This document shows positions 1 to 8,923 of a stretch of 54,789 bases of DNA, piece by piece. Every line of letters starts with the position of its first letter. The first letter of the stretch is position 1. The position numbers and the translations under genes are program-made. The stretch comes from a virus: the IMG/VR virus record IMGVR_UViG_3300044627_002836, positions 1 to 54,789 of that record; one strand, given 5' to 3'. Below the pieces are notes generated by a model that saw only the letters and a program-made list of their open reading frames with translations, searched no databases and was not told the origin of the DNA.

Positions 1-114
1 GTAACAATAAATAGTCAAAGTGGTTATTTAAAAATAGGGGTGAGATATTCAGCAGTAACTCTTATTAAAATAGGAACAAACGAATGGTATTGTATTGGTA
101 ATCTAGTAGCTTAA
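1..114 (+). CDS. C-terminal end of a tail fibre-type protein (partial)
   Basis: The window opens inside a reading frame that runs to a TAA at 112-114 and gives the last 37 residues of a protein. The residues are beta-rich and end in a pattern IKIGTNEWYCIGNL, resembling the closing strands of phage fibre and tip proteins. The next gene starts two bases later, so both are probably in one transcript. The start and the rest of the protein lie upstream of the window. The role as a structural fibre is inferred from composition and from the adsorption-gene neighbours. Confidence 0.6.
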   Translation, partial: VTINSQSGYLKIGVRYSAVTLIKIGTNEWYCIGNLVA

Positions 115-116
115 AA

Positions 117-863
117 ATGAAAGCAGGGATAGTAGATAATGTTCAAAGAATAGTTACAAGTGGACTTGTATTAAACCTAGATGCAGGAAACCCACTATCG
201 TATCCTGGAACAGGAACAGTATGGACTGATTTAAGTGGATATGGAAATAATGCCACGTTAACAAATGGGCCAACATATTCAACAGACGGAGGTGGAAGTA
301 TATACTTCGATGGCTCTGATGATTATGCACCAATAGGAACTAATGGATTTCCATTTGGAGCTAGTCCTGGGACATTGTCTGCTTGGACTAAAAGACAAGG
401 AGGACCTTCTAATGAGAATATGTACCAATGGTTTATAACTTATGGAACAGGTTCTCCAGGAAGAGCTAGATTTATAGGTGCTATTGATTATCAAGATAAC
501 TTTTATCCCCTACCTACTCTTGGTTCATTAATTGCAGGAGGATATGCAGGAGGACCTTGTCCACCAGGGTCTATAGGATGTGATGCTAGTTATGAACTTA
601 TAAAAGTGCCAGAGTTAACTTGGTTTAATTTAACAGGAACTTATGATGGACAATACGCTAGAGTATATTACAACGGGATACTTTATTTAACATATAGAGT
701 AGACTGGAATGCATTATCTGGTAATGCTCAGCTAGCAAGACAAGTAAATGGGGGTGAATATTATAATGGATATATAGCTACTGCGTATAATTACAATCGT
801 GCATTATCTGATGCAGAAGTCTTGCAAAACTTTAACGCACTAAAATCAAGATATGGATTATAA
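117..863 (+). CDS. LamG / concanavalin A-like lectin domain protein
   Basis: A 248-residue protein that fits one LamG-type (concanavalin A-like) jelly-roll domain. Visible hallmarks are the opening GLVLNLDAGNP, then WTDLSGYGNNATLTNG (about residues 36-52), SIYFDGSDDY (about 61-70), TGTYDGQYARVYYNG (about 174-188), and the closing YNRALSDAEVLQNFNALKSR typical of phage LamG proteins. Such domains bind or recognise carbohydrates, so the likely role is receptor binding at the virion surface. It starts two bases after the upstream fibre end and is followed closely by small tail proteins. There is no signal peptide. An enzymatic glucanase role is possible for the fold, but no catalytic pair is obvious. 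Confidence 0.8.
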   Translation: MKAGIVDNVQRIVTSGLVLNLDAGNPLSYPGTGTVWTDLSGYGNNATLTNGPTYSTDGGGSIYFDGSDDYAPIGTNGFPFGASPGTLSAWTKRQGGPSNENMYQWFITYGTGSPGRARFIGAIDYQDNFYPLPTLGSLIAGGYAGGPCPPGSIGCDASYELIKVPELTWFNLTGTYDGQYARVYYNGILYLTYRVDWNALSGNAQLARQVNGGEYYNGYIATAYNYNRALSDAEVLQNFNALKSRYGL

Positions 864-875
864 AAACAAAATAAT

Positions 876-1148
876 ATGTTAACACAACCACCATTAAACA
901 GAATCTTTATGATTCTAAACGTAAGTGAAGTATCAAAAATAGACTTCAACCAAGTTGAAGAAACTGATGCTACCACTATTAGAAAATCAATAGACGGTAC
1001 AAAAACTTTTATTAAATATGAAAGTGGGTCAAATCCATCATTTTTAGGTAGTTTGACTACTAAAGAGGGTCCCTATACATATCCTCAGATATTAAATGTT
1101 TTAACCGGTTCTGCATGGACTGCTCCTATAACTGGTTCTCTTAACTAA
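876..1148 (+). CDS. Small putative structural protein (90 aa)
   Basis: A 90-residue protein starting at an ATG 12 bases after the lectin gene. I do not recognise a family. It has an N-terminal beta/alpha stretch (RIFMILNVSEVSKIDFNQVEE) and a C-terminal half rich in Gly, Ser and Thr that ends in WTAPITGSLN. The ending resembles that of the 92-residue protein two genes on, which also closes with a Trp-rich strand. Its position between a lectin and fibre genes suggests a small virion tip or assembly protein. Confidence 0.55.
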   Translation: MLTQPPLNRIFMILNVSEVSKIDFNQVEETDATTIRKSIDGTKTFIKYESGSNPSFLGSLTTKEGPYTYPQILNVLTGSAWTAPITGSLN

Positions 1149-1158
1149 ATTTTAAAAT

Positions 1159-1308
1159 ATGGGATTTAGAATTAATAGTGGAGGATTCAGAGTTAGTAGT
1201 GGTGTGATGAATATTAAACCACCTATGCAGTTGGAGACTCCGTGCTTGGAGATATTTATTTACAATATGTTTAAAACTATAAAAAATGAAAAAGATACAA
1301 CCATTTAA
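1159..1308 (+). CDS. Possible very small ORF (49 aa)
   Basis: An ATG at 1159, ten bases after the preceding stop, opens a 49-codon frame ending with TAA at 1306-1308. It begins MGFRINSGGFRVSSGVMN, a short strand repeat (GFRINSG/GFRVSSG) of the sort seen in small phage tip proteins. The frame overlaps the next gene by 23 bases. Without it the stretch 1149-1285 would be empty inside an otherwise gapless operon. The second half is less protein-like, so it may be real, truncated or chance. Confidence 0.35.
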   Translation: MGFRINSGGFRVSSGVMNIKPPMQLETPCLEIFIYNMFKTIKNEKDTTI

Positions 1309-1564
1309 CATTTGGGTAAACGGACAAAATAAATCAGCAAAGTATATGTTTCTTCGTTGTGGAACAGATAACCTAGAAGATTCAGCAATGTTTTACTATT
1401 CACTACACGAAGCAACTTTAAACAAAGATGGTGAAGAAATTTCTGGAAATATTTTAACAGAAGGAAACATTACAATGACAGGAACACCATATACTAACTG
1501 GGAGACAAATCCTCAAGCATGGACCTGGGCTACAGGACAACTTGGTATAACAGTGTTAGTTTAA
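1286..1564 (+). CDS. Small putative structural protein (92 aa)
   Basis: A 92-residue protein beginning MKKIQPFNIWVNGQNKSA, with an A-rich stretch in front of its ATG. It looks like a single compact beta domain: alternating hydrophobic strands, a central acidic loop (NKDGEEISGN) and a Trp-rich end (WETNPQAWTWATGQLG). No known family is recognised. It is the last gene before the first non-coding gap and promoter-like element, so it probably ends a transcription unit. A virion role is inferred from neighbours only. Confidence 0.6.
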   Translation: MKKIQPFNIWVNGQNKSAKYMFLRCGTDNLEDSAMFYYSLHEATLNKDGEEISGNILTEGNITMTGTPYTNWETNPQAWTWATGQLGITVLV

Positions 1565-1575
1565 TATGTTGATTT

Positions 1576-1616
1576 TTTACACTGCAAAAAATTCAGTATA
1601 TTATTAGTGAGGAGTG
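1576..1616 (+). promoter_or_regulatory. Promoter-like element (copy 1)
   Basis: In the 106-base gap before the 149-aa gene lies TTTACA (1576-1581), 15 bases, then TATATT (1597-1602) and AGTG. The stretch from CTG at 1582 to GAGTG at 1616 can be aligned, with a few one-base gaps, to 9865-9896 in front of another late gene. Both contain GTATATTAT followed by AGTG. Recurrence in two intergenic gaps suggests a promoter; which polymerase uses it cannot be told. Confidence 0.45.
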
Positions 1617-1627
1617 TGTGTGTGTGT
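1614..1627. repeat. (GT)7 dinucleotide run
   Basis: Seven uninterrupted GT units lie just after the promoter-like element and about 45 bases before the next start codon. Such runs slip during replication and could alter leader length, but this is only a possibility. Confidence 0.8.
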
Positions 1628-1670
1628 ATGTTTTTCATATATTTATAAATAATAATATAACTATTCAATA

Positions 1671-2120
1671 ATGCCAGATAATGTAGGATATACCCCAGGT
1701 ATAGGGGCAACAGTAGCAGCAGAGGAAATACTTGGTATTTTATTCCAAAGAATAAAGCTGACTCTTGGTGCAGATGGTGTAAATGATGGAGATGTAAGTT
1801 CTTCAAATCCTATGCCAACACAAGCCCAAAAAACAGATGAATTGCTGTCAACCATACAGATGCTTATGGGAATCCTTGTAGGTATGTGCGAAAGCCTTCA
1901 AGTGGTAGATGCAGCACAAAGACAACGTATTGCTATTGATGCTATTGCAGCAGGATTAACACTTGCCACTGTAACTACTGTAGGCACTGTATCTACTGTA
2001 TCTACTGTAACAAACGTAGCTGCCCAAACTTCAATGGCAGGTATGGATAGAGAAATGTATATTAATATAGCAGACCAAACGTATGCATTGTGCATTCGTC
2101 AACACTTAAAATTTGAATAA
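1671..2120 (+). CDS. Putative tail/fibre-associated structural protein (149 aa)
   Basis: A 149-residue protein starting at an ATG after a 106-base leader. The N-terminal part (AAEEILGILFQRIKLTLGADG, then DVSSSNPMPT) resembles a segment seen in many phage tail proteins in which a short helix is followed by a GADG-VNDGDVS-NP turn. Residues 97-122 are a Thr/Val repeat (TVTTVGTVSTVSTV). The C-terminus overlaps the TTG-extended version of the next gene; I chose the downstream ATG for that gene, giving a one-base gap. I infer a fibre base or adaptor, with moderate confidence. Confidence 0.6.
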   Translation: MPDNVGYTPGIGATVAAEEILGILFQRIKLTLGADGVNDGDVSSSNPMPTQAQKTDELLSTIQMLMGILVGMCESLQVVDAAQRQRIAIDAIAAGLTLATVTTVGTVSTVSTVTNVAAQTSMAGMDREMYINIADQTYALCIRQHLKFE

Positions 2121-2121
2121 T

Positions 2122-4755
2122 ATGCCAGCTTTAGTATCAAATACATTAATGAGAGGAGTGGATAAACCTGTATGGCAATGGACACGTTTTGCCCCAGCAG
2201 TTAGTTCTGCAATATCAAGTTCTTGTGCCGCAGATAATGGTAACTTTTTGCCAGAAGAACATGGAAGATATATACCTTATTTAATTTCTGCAACATCTTT
2301 TGTAAAATATGATACTTGGACTGATATGTATCAACCTTTATCAGCCCCACCTATTGCACCTGTTACATTTTCCTCAATGAAATATAGTGCAGCTTTTGGT
2401 ATAGAGGGTAGTGTTATTGCAGCAGGAGCAAGCACACTAACTATACCATCTGTTACAATGCAATCATTACTTGGGTATGATGTAGAAATTATATCAGGAA
2501 CAGGTGCAGGACAAATACGAACTATTACGGGTGTAGCAGAACCTATTATTGCTGATAGTGGGATAGTAACTGCTGTAAATAACGTAGTAGGTGCTTTAAA
2601 CATTACAGATACATTAAAGGCTTTTGCAATTAATCAATATACAGGATATACACTTCGTATAACAGGTAATGCTGGGGTTAGTCAGATTAGAAGAATATTA
2701 TCAAACACTGCCACTCAAATAGTTTTGGGTGATGTAACCCAAGCAAATGAAATTTGGAACAACCCTGCTGTATTCAACCCTGCAATTAATGCAACAGCAG
2801 GTTCACAAGCTGCATATTCTATTGAATCACAAGTTGTAACTGTTGATTCTGCGTGGACTGTTCAACCTGATGCCACTTCTGTGTTTAAGGTTAAAACAGG
2901 AATTGTTATTTTAGTTTCTAGTGCTGCTGCTGCTCCGTTTTTCACTATGCAAGCCTATGACATGATTTCAGACACATGGTATATTATACCATCTATGTCT
3001 GGTATTTTTGCAGCAGTAGGTACAGATTGCAGTATTGAAAGTACTACTGAAAACTCATCCTTATGGTATCGTGGTATTGCTGCATCAACAAGCACTGTAA
3101 CTACATTGGTAGATTCTTCACTTGGAGTTGATAGAAAAGCATGGGAAGTTAACCAGTGGAAAGATTATTGGGTGTATATTTATTCAGGTGCAGGAGCAGG
3201 ACAAATTCGTAAGATTGATAGTAATACTGCTAACACGTTAACATGGACTACTCATATTAGTCCACATCCTAATGCAACAAGTAGATATTTTATTCTTGGA
3301 TTTGATGCAGGAATAGCAACAGCAGGAGCTGCTTCTAGCATCACTGATTCAACTAAATCTTGGGTAGTAGACCGTTGGAAAAACTATGCAGTTAGAATCA
3401 TGGCAGGTACGGGAGCAGGACAAGTAAAACCAATTGCATCTAATACAGCCACTGCACTAACTATTGTGGGCACTTGGGCAACTACACCTGATAACACATC
3501 TGTGTTTGTTATACAAGCTGACCCTAATAAAGTATATCTTCAATTAGGAAGTGTTGCAGGATTGCCTATTCATAATATTGATTCACAAACTCCTACTTTT
3601 GGTAGACAGCAAGATTTTGGTATAGCAAGAAGTGGTTCTGCAACAGTTGCAGGTAACAGACCTGTAGCAATCACTACATTTGCAAATGCTACAACAACTG
3701 CAACTGTTACAACTGCACATAACCATCAATTTAAGGTGGGTCAGTTGGTAACTGTTAGGGGTGCTACAGACGCAAATTTTAATGTGACGAATGTGGCTAT
3801 TGCCACTGTACCATCAGCTACAACTTTTACCTACACAATGGCAGGAACACCTGCTGCTACTACTATTGCAAGCAACCAATCAACAACTGTACTTGTTGAT
3901 GCTTCAAAGTCATGGACAGTAAACCAATGGGCAGGACAAACAGTGTATATGTACACAACAGCAGTTACAGGGGCTACGGGAGCTGTAACAGGACAATCTT
4001 TTAGAATTGCAAGTAATACAGCAACCACGTTAACACTTGTAGCTACTGCCACTGCTCCAACTAATGGTGTGAGTAGATATAGCATATCAACATCATCTGC
4101 TATTGGTGCTGCTGATTTTGGTGTAGCTACAGGTACTCAATCTACCACCACACTTCAAGACACTACAAAATCTTGGGCAGTTAATATTTGGGCAGGTAAA
4201 AGAGTAAGATATATAACCACAACGGGGGGACCAATAGAGGTTACAATTACCTCTAATACAGCAAATACACTTACTTTACCAACAACTAGTGCTGCAACTA
4301 CTCTCGTTACAGGATATGTAATATTGGAGCAAACAGTAAAAGGGCTTGGTGTTAGTATGAACTGGACATTTGGAACAAGTGATTTGCTGACAAGAGGTAG
4401 GTATATGTTTTCAACACGTGGTGGTGCTGCTATTGGATTTGATAGATTTGATTTAACTACCGATAGGTGTAATCTTATATTTACAACTCCATTAACAGAA
4501 ACCCTAACCACAGGTACAATGACTGCGTATGATGGTATGGACAATATATTCTTTCAGAAGGATGCTACACAAAGAGTGATGTCCTTGAACGTGGTAACGG
4601 GGAAGGTGAATGGTGGTTCTATGTATCCTTACGCAGCACCAACAGCAATTATTGGCAATAGGATGGAAATCTTTACAACCAAAGATGGACTAAAATACAT
4701 TTGGTTAAACCGGGCTTCTTTTGCAGAATGTTTCAAATGCTTAATCTTTTGGTAA
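2122..4755 (+). CDS. Large repeat-containing fibre protein (877 aa)
   Basis: An 877-residue beta-rich protein built of a degenerate repeat: a Thr/Ser strand, then KSW-V--W, a short loop, GAGAGQ--(R/K)-I-SNTA-TLT, and Y-I. Clear copies lie near residues 338, 412, 595 and 683, with a more diverged one near 167. Asn and Thr are abundant and Cys rare, as in trimeric phage fibres. I start it at the ATG at 2122 rather than at a TTG at 2113, because the ATG sits one base after the upstream stop. The last base of its TAA is the first base of the next ATG, implying coupled translation. The likely role is an elongated adsorption fibre. Confidence 0.7.
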   Translation: MPALVSNTLMRGVDKPVWQWTRFAPAVSSAISSSCAADNGNFLPEEHGRYIPYLISATSFVKYDTWTDMYQPLSAPPIAPVTFSSMKYSAAFGIEGSVIAAGASTLTIPSVTMQSLLGYDVEIISGTGAGQIRTITGVAEPIIADSGIVTAVNNVVGALNITDTLKAFAINQYTGYTLRITGNAGVSQIRRILSNTATQIVLGDVTQANEIWNNPAVFNPAINATAGSQAAYSIESQVVTVDSAWTVQPDATSVFKVKTGIVILVSSAAAAPFFTMQAYDMISDTWYIIPSMSGIFAAVGTDCSIESTTENSSLWYRGIAASTSTVTTLVDSSLGVDRKAWEVNQWKDYWVYIYSGAGAGQIRKIDSNTANTLTWTTHISPHPNATSRYFILGFDAGIATAGAASSITDSTKSWVVDRWKNYAVRIMAGTGAGQVKPIASNTATALTIVGTWATTPDNTSVFVIQADPNKVYLQLGSVAGLPIHNIDSQTPTFGRQQDFGIARSGSATVAGNRPVAITTFANATTTATVTTAHNHQFKVGQLVTVRGATDANFNVTNVAIATVPSATTFTYTMAGTPAATTIASNQSTTVLVDASKSWTVNQWAGQTVYMYTTAVTGATGAVTGQSFRIASNTATTLTLVATATAPTNGVSRYSISTSSAIGAADFGVATGTQSTTTLQDTTKSWAVNIWAGKRVRYITTTGGPIEVTITSNTANTLTLPTTSAATTLVTGYVILEQTVKGLGVSMNWTFGTSDLLTRGRYMFSTRGGAAIGFDRFDLTTDRCNLIFTTPLTETLTTGTMTAYDGMDNIFFQKDATQRVMSLNVVTGKVNGGSMYPYAAPTAIIGNRMEIFTTKDGLKYIWLNRASFAECFKCLIFW

Positions 4756-4916
4756 TGAATATAGCTAAATTAATAAATCAATGCGAGATACGCTTGGATT
4801 ATCTTAGAATTCAATTGTTGACTTACACTCAATTGGGTAATATTGAAATGATATTAAAGCTTGAAACGGAGATAGCTGAAACAGAGCAAACAATAGCCAT
4901 GCTAAAAAATAGTTAA
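4755..4916 (+). CDS. Small coiled-coil protein (53 aa)
   Basis: A 53-residue, mostly helical protein from an ATG that overlaps the preceding TAA (TAATG). Leu/Ile spacing and charge (IEMILKLETEIAETEQTIAML) predict a short coiled coil. A longer frame upstream has an unrelated, non-protein-like N-terminus inside the fibre gene, so I reject it. Its position between two fibre genes suggests a fibre assembly or trimerisation helper; no family is recognised. Confidence 0.6.
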   Translation: MNIAKLINQCEIRLDYLRIQLLTYTQLGNIEMILKLETEIAETEQTIAMLKNS

Positions 4917-4918
4917 CA

Positions 4919-5086
4919 ATGCTTCTTACGTTATTACAGTCACAGGGTGCTCCACCATCACCAAGTGGTGTTACTGTGTGGTTGAAAGTGGGAAGTGTTT
5001 GGAAACAAGCTACTATGTATATTAAGGTGGCTGGTACATGGAAGACTGCCACTACTTTTACAAAAATATCAGGAACTTGGAAATAA
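4919..5086 (+). CDS. Very small beta-repeat protein (55 aa)
   Basis: A 55-codon frame from ATG 4919 to TAA 5084-5086, two bases after the previous stop. The protein contains three short copies of one strand pattern: VWLKVGSVWKQ, MYIKVAGTWKT and FTKISGTWK. G-(S/T)-W-K strand repeats like this occur in phage tip proteins. The partial protein at the window start also ends in a K-G-T-N-x-W strand. Tight packing on both sides and the internal repeat argue that it is a real gene despite its size. Confidence 0.6.
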   Translation: MLLTLLQSQGAPPSPSGVTVWLKVGSVWKQATMYIKVAGTWKTATTFTKISGTWK

Positions 5087-5092
5087 TAAGAT

Positions 5093-8000
5093 GTGCCAAT
5101 ATATTCTACAACAAGACAGCCCGTACAACCAGAACAAGGAATACTTAGACAAGACTTAAATGTAATTAGTCCTGGTCATGCTGTTATTAGAAAAATCATT
5201 GCTGGTTCCAATATAGAATTAACATACACTGGAATAGATCCTGGTACAGGTGATGTTACAATAAGTTATGTTCCATCTTCTTCAAGTCCTAATCCAAATG
5301 TAGTTTTATTTAATAATACAGGGTCAGGTAATAGTTCTGGTTCTAGTTATAATGGATCTCAATCTATTACAATTAGTTATAACAGCATTGGTGCACAAGG
5401 AGAATCCCCAAGTCTTACCTCTCTTACTAATTTAGTTTATTCAGGCACTACAGCATTTGTAAAAATGACTGGTGCTAATCTATTTACATTAGACACAAAT
5501 GTCTATCTCACTGCTAATCAGACTATTACACTCTCAGGTGATATCACTGGCTCTGGTAATACAGCCATATCTACCCTTATTTCTAATAATGTTGTAACAT
5601 TAGCAAAGCTTGCTCAAGTATCTACGTCCACTATATTAGGTAGAGTGACAGGTGGCACTGGTAATGTAGAAGCACTAACTAGTGCACAAGCTACAACTGT
5701 TTTAAATGTTTTCACTGATCTTTTAAAAGGACTAGTTCCAGCTTCAGGTGGAGGTAGTACTAACTTCTTGAGATCTGATGGTGTATGGGCTGCTCCTCCT
5801 GGAGGTGGGGGAGGTAGTGCTGGAACCACTACTAACTCACTCACTATTAACAATTCAGGAAGTGGTAATTCATCAGGTATCACTTTTAATGGTAGTGCTG
5901 CTGTCACTATAAGTTATAACACTGTTGGGGCACAACAAGCTAGTTCAGTGCTATCTGGATTGGCTGCTCTTTCTTGGACTTCAGGTACACCGTTTGTTAA
6001 GATGACAGCAGCTGGAACATTTTCTCTTGACACTGCCACTTACTATTTAGCTTCCAATCCATCAGGTTATACAAATAATACAGGCACAGTTACATCTGTA
6101 GCCATTACTCTACCTGGAATATTTGGTTTAACAGGTTCTCCCATCACTACATCAGGCACTCTATCTGTCACCTTAGCTAGCCAAACTGCTAATACAGTGT
6201 TTATTGCTCCTAATGGATCAGCAGGTGCTCCTACATTTAGAGCTTTACTTTTAGCAGATCTTCCTTCTCTATCTACAACAAATGTAAGTGAGGGTACAAA
6301 TCTTTATTATACGGATGTACGTGTTCGTGCTGCAGTGAGTTTTGTAGCAGGTACTGGTGCATACAACTCTTCTACAGGTGTATTTACAATACCCACTAAT
6401 ACTAATCAACTTGTTAATGGTGCAGGTTATATAACAGGATATACGGAAACTGATACACTAGCTTCTGTAACAGGAAGAGGTGCTACTACAACAATTGCTA
6501 TTAGTGCTCCTAACTTTTATGATGCTATAGGATCTTATAATGTGAATTTAGGTTCAGGAGGTACTGAAGGCAGAGCACTAGTAGTAGGATATTCCGGAGG
6601 TAGTTATGGTGGTATAGGTTATAATGTTCGGCATACAACTACAGGTGGGTCTTATATAGCTCCAGGAACAGATACTTCTTCTTACATTTTATTTTCAGCT
6701 GGAGGAATTAATTTTTATGGTGCACCATCAGGAGCAGCAGGTCGTACTTTAAGTTATACAACTCTTGGAACTTTTAGTAGTTCAGGACTTTTTAATGCTG
6801 TAAATATTAATGTTAATGGAAACCAAGTTCTTCACGCAGCTAACTATAACTCATACTCTCCAACATTAACAGGAACTGGTGCAAGTGGTACTTGGGGAAT
6901 AAGCATATCAGGAACAGCTGCTAACAGTACACAATTTGCAGGAATAGGTTATGGTGGTGGGTATAGTTCTGGAACAGTGTCTTATTTCATGATATATAAT
7001 GGTACTAACTCAAGATGGGAAGCATATACAGCATCATCTTTAGGTCCAACATTCTTAGGACTTGGTTCTAATGCATACACTTCCACTGCTTATTTACCAC
7101 TTTCTGGTGGCACTATGGGAGGTCATATAAACATGGGTGCATGGAATATTACAAATATCACTACATTAGGAGCAGTCACTTTAAACCTAAGTGGAACAGC
7201 TACTGTAGGTGCTATTTCTACTCCTATTATACAAGGAAGTGGAGGTTCATATATACAATCCACATCAACAGGAGTTGCTTACACACAAAACTGGCAAATA
7301 AGAGAAAAGTCAGGAGGTAGTGGCAATACAAATGTGATTTATGCACCACAATTAGCATTCCACTGGGGAGGTGTAGTAGCTTCAAGTATTTTATTGGAGT
7401 CATCAGGTAGAGTTTCTGTAAGAGATAACCCAGGAACAAGCTATGAAAAATTCATAGCTGGTGCTACAACTATTGTTGGATATAGTGATTCTATATATTT
7501 ATATGTTAACTATAATAATACATTAAATGTTTGTACAGTTTCAGCTACTAGTACAGGTGTATCAGCACATGGTATTTTGGATCTATACAAAGGAGGTACA
7601 AGTAATATACAATTAAATGCCAATAATACTTCTAATAGTTATATAAATGCCGGTAATTTTGGAATAGGTACTACAAGTCCATCTCAACTTTTACATGTAA
7701 ATGGTAATGCTTTAGTTGCATCTTTTTTATATATTAATACTATAAGTGATAATGTAGTAAGTAACGCTAACCAAATAACAGGAAATAATACTGGTAGCAG
7801 TTATACTCAGTGGAGAATTAAAGGATCTAAAAACAGTTATGCGGGTTTTTTTGATGAATATAGTAGTGTTAACGGAATGATGTACGATAGTGGTGGTAAT
7901 GGTGGTATATATAGAGAAACTAATGGTCGTTGGTATTTATATCATAATGTAGGTAATAACTGTTTAGGAGTTGCTGCTTCTACTACATCATCTTCATACA

Positions 8001-8344
8001 GATTGTATGTAAGTGGTGCAATATATTCTACAGATGATATAGTGGCTTATTCTGATAGAAGAAAGAAGACAAACATTACAACTATTGACAATGCATTAGA
8101 TAAGGTGAATAGAATGCGGGGTGTATTTTATGATAAGATTGATGATATAAAAAAAGGTAGACAAACAGGAGTGATAGCTCAAGAAATAAATGAGGTGTTA
8201 CCTGAAGTGGTTACTTATGCTAAAGATGTAGATGAGTATGGTGTATCTTATGGAAACGTAGTGGGTGTACTTATTGAAGCTATTAAAGAACAACAATTGC
8301 AAATTGAACAGCTTAAAACTAAATTAGATGGCATTTCCAGCTAG
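5093..8344 (+). CDS. Tail fibre with C-terminal S74 intramolecular chaperone (1083 aa)
   Basis: A 1083-residue fibre. The N-terminal ~60 residues would attach it to the virion. A ~90-residue module occurs twice, from about residues 74 and 254; each copy has N-(T/S)-GSGNSSG, ISYN-(S/T)-(I/V)-GAQ and FVKM. A long Gly/Ser/Thr shaft follows. The C-terminus is a peptidase S74 (endosialidase-type) chaperone: SDRRKKTNI at residues 987-995 carries the Ser-Asp cleavage site and basic residues, then GVIAQEINEVLPEVV, then a terminal helix. In this family the domain guides trimer folding and then cuts itself off. The start is GTG, as the overlapping ATG at 5091 is out of frame. It ends with TAG and overlaps the next gene by 17 bases. 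Confidence 0.88.
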   Translation: MPIYSTTRQPVQPEQGILRQDLNVISPGHAVIRKIIAGSNIELTYTGIDPGTGDVTISYVPSSSSPNPNVVLFNNTGSGNSSGSSYNGSQSITISYNSIGAQGESPSLTSLTNLVYSGTTAFVKMTGANLFTLDTNVYLTANQTITLSGDITGSGNTAISTLISNNVVTLAKLAQVSTSTILGRVTGGTGNVEALTSAQATTVLNVFTDLLKGLVPASGGGSTNFLRSDGVWAAPPGGGGGSAGTTTNSLTINNSGSGNSSGITFNGSAAVTISYNTVGAQQASSVLSGLAALSWTSGTPFVKMTAAGTFSLDTATYYLASNPSGYTNNTGTVTSVAITLPGIFGLTGSPITTSGTLSVTLASQTANTVFIAPNGSAGAPTFRALLLADLPSLSTTNVSEGTNLYYTDVRVRAAVSFVAGTGAYNSSTGVFTIPTNTNQLVNGAGYITGYTETDTLASVTGRGATTTIAISAPNFYDAIGSYNVNLGSGGTEGRALVVGYSGGSYGGIGYNVRHTTTGGSYIAPGTDTSSYILFSAGGINFYGAPSGAAGRTLSYTTLGTFSSSGLFNAVNINVNGNQVLHAANYNSYSPTLTGTGASGTWGISISGTAANSTQFAGIGYGGGYSSGTVSYFMIYNGTNSRWEAYTASSLGPTFLGLGSNAYTSTAYLPLSGGTMGGHINMGAWNITNITTLGAVTLNLSGTATVGAISTPIIQGSGGSYIQSTSTGVAYTQNWQIREKSGGSGNTNVIYAPQLAFHWGGVVASSILLESSGRVSVRDNPGTSYEKFIAGATTIVGYSDSIYLYVNYNNTLNVCTVSATSTGVSAHGILDLYKGGTSNIQLNANNTSNSYINAGNFGIGTTSPSQLLHVNGNALVASFLYINTISDNVVSNANQITGNNTGSSYTQWRIKGSKNSYAGFFDEYSSVNGMMYDSGGNGGIYRETNGRWYLYHNVGNNCLGVAASTTSSSYRLYVSGAIYSTDDIVAYSDRRKKTNITTIDNALDKVNRMRGVFYDKIDDIKKGRQTGVIAQEINEVLPEVVTYAKDVDEYGVSYGNVVGVLIEAIKEQQLQIEQLKTKLDGISS

Positions 8345-8909
8345 TGGTACAATATCATTCAATAATGCAAGGACAGAAATGGGTCAATCTGCAATGACTG
8401 ATTATTCTTTTAGACGTTGGGCATCAGGTGCTGGTTGTGATAATGACACAACAAGTGGTCAAAGATATGCTCCTATAAATGTACATTCTTCTAATTCTGG
8501 AAAATATTCTACATCTTGTACAAATTATCAAATGTCAAACTGGTATAATTATGATCATAGTCTTAATTATGCTAGTGATGGAACATTTAGAAATCTTTTT
8601 CTATCCTATTTAGCAAGTTGTGTATGTTGTCAAGGATCAATGATTATATTTGATTTAGGTACAACTAATAAAACATTTGATATTACAATTGATGGTACAT
8701 CTACTGATTTTGCAAATATTTATAAAATTGCAGTTTTTTATGGAAAACCATGGTCTTCAAATGGTGTAGGTGCAGGTAGTAGTAGTCTTGTTTATGATTA
8801 TACTTATCCTTCTACTTCAGGTTTAACTGTAACAATTAATTATAATTACACTTATAATAGCAGTGTTGGTCAATATTTATATGTTGTTGTTTATACAACT
8901 TGTACTTAA
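8328..8909 (+). CDS. Putative tail tip/fibre protein (193 aa)
   Basis: A 193-residue protein opening with MAFPASGTISFNNARTEMGQS, a start common to phage tail tip and fibre proteins of many tailed phages. The rest is rich in Tyr, Asn, Ser and Thr, with several Cys (SCVCCQG about residues 97-103), and looks like beta-sandwich. It overlaps the end of the S74 fibre gene by 17 bases in another frame, suggesting coupled expression with that fibre. The precise role is unknown. Confidence 0.6.
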   Translation: MAFPASGTISFNNARTEMGQSAMTDYSFRRWASGAGCDNDTTSGQRYAPINVHSSNSGKYSTSCTNYQMSNWYNYDHSLNYASDGTFRNLFLSYLASCVCCQGSMIIFDLGTTNKTFDITIDGTSTDFANIYKIAVFYGKPWSSNGVGAGSSSLVYDYTYPSTSGLTVTINYNYTYNSSVGQYLYVVVYTTCT

Positions 8910-8923
8910 TTAAAATACTATTT

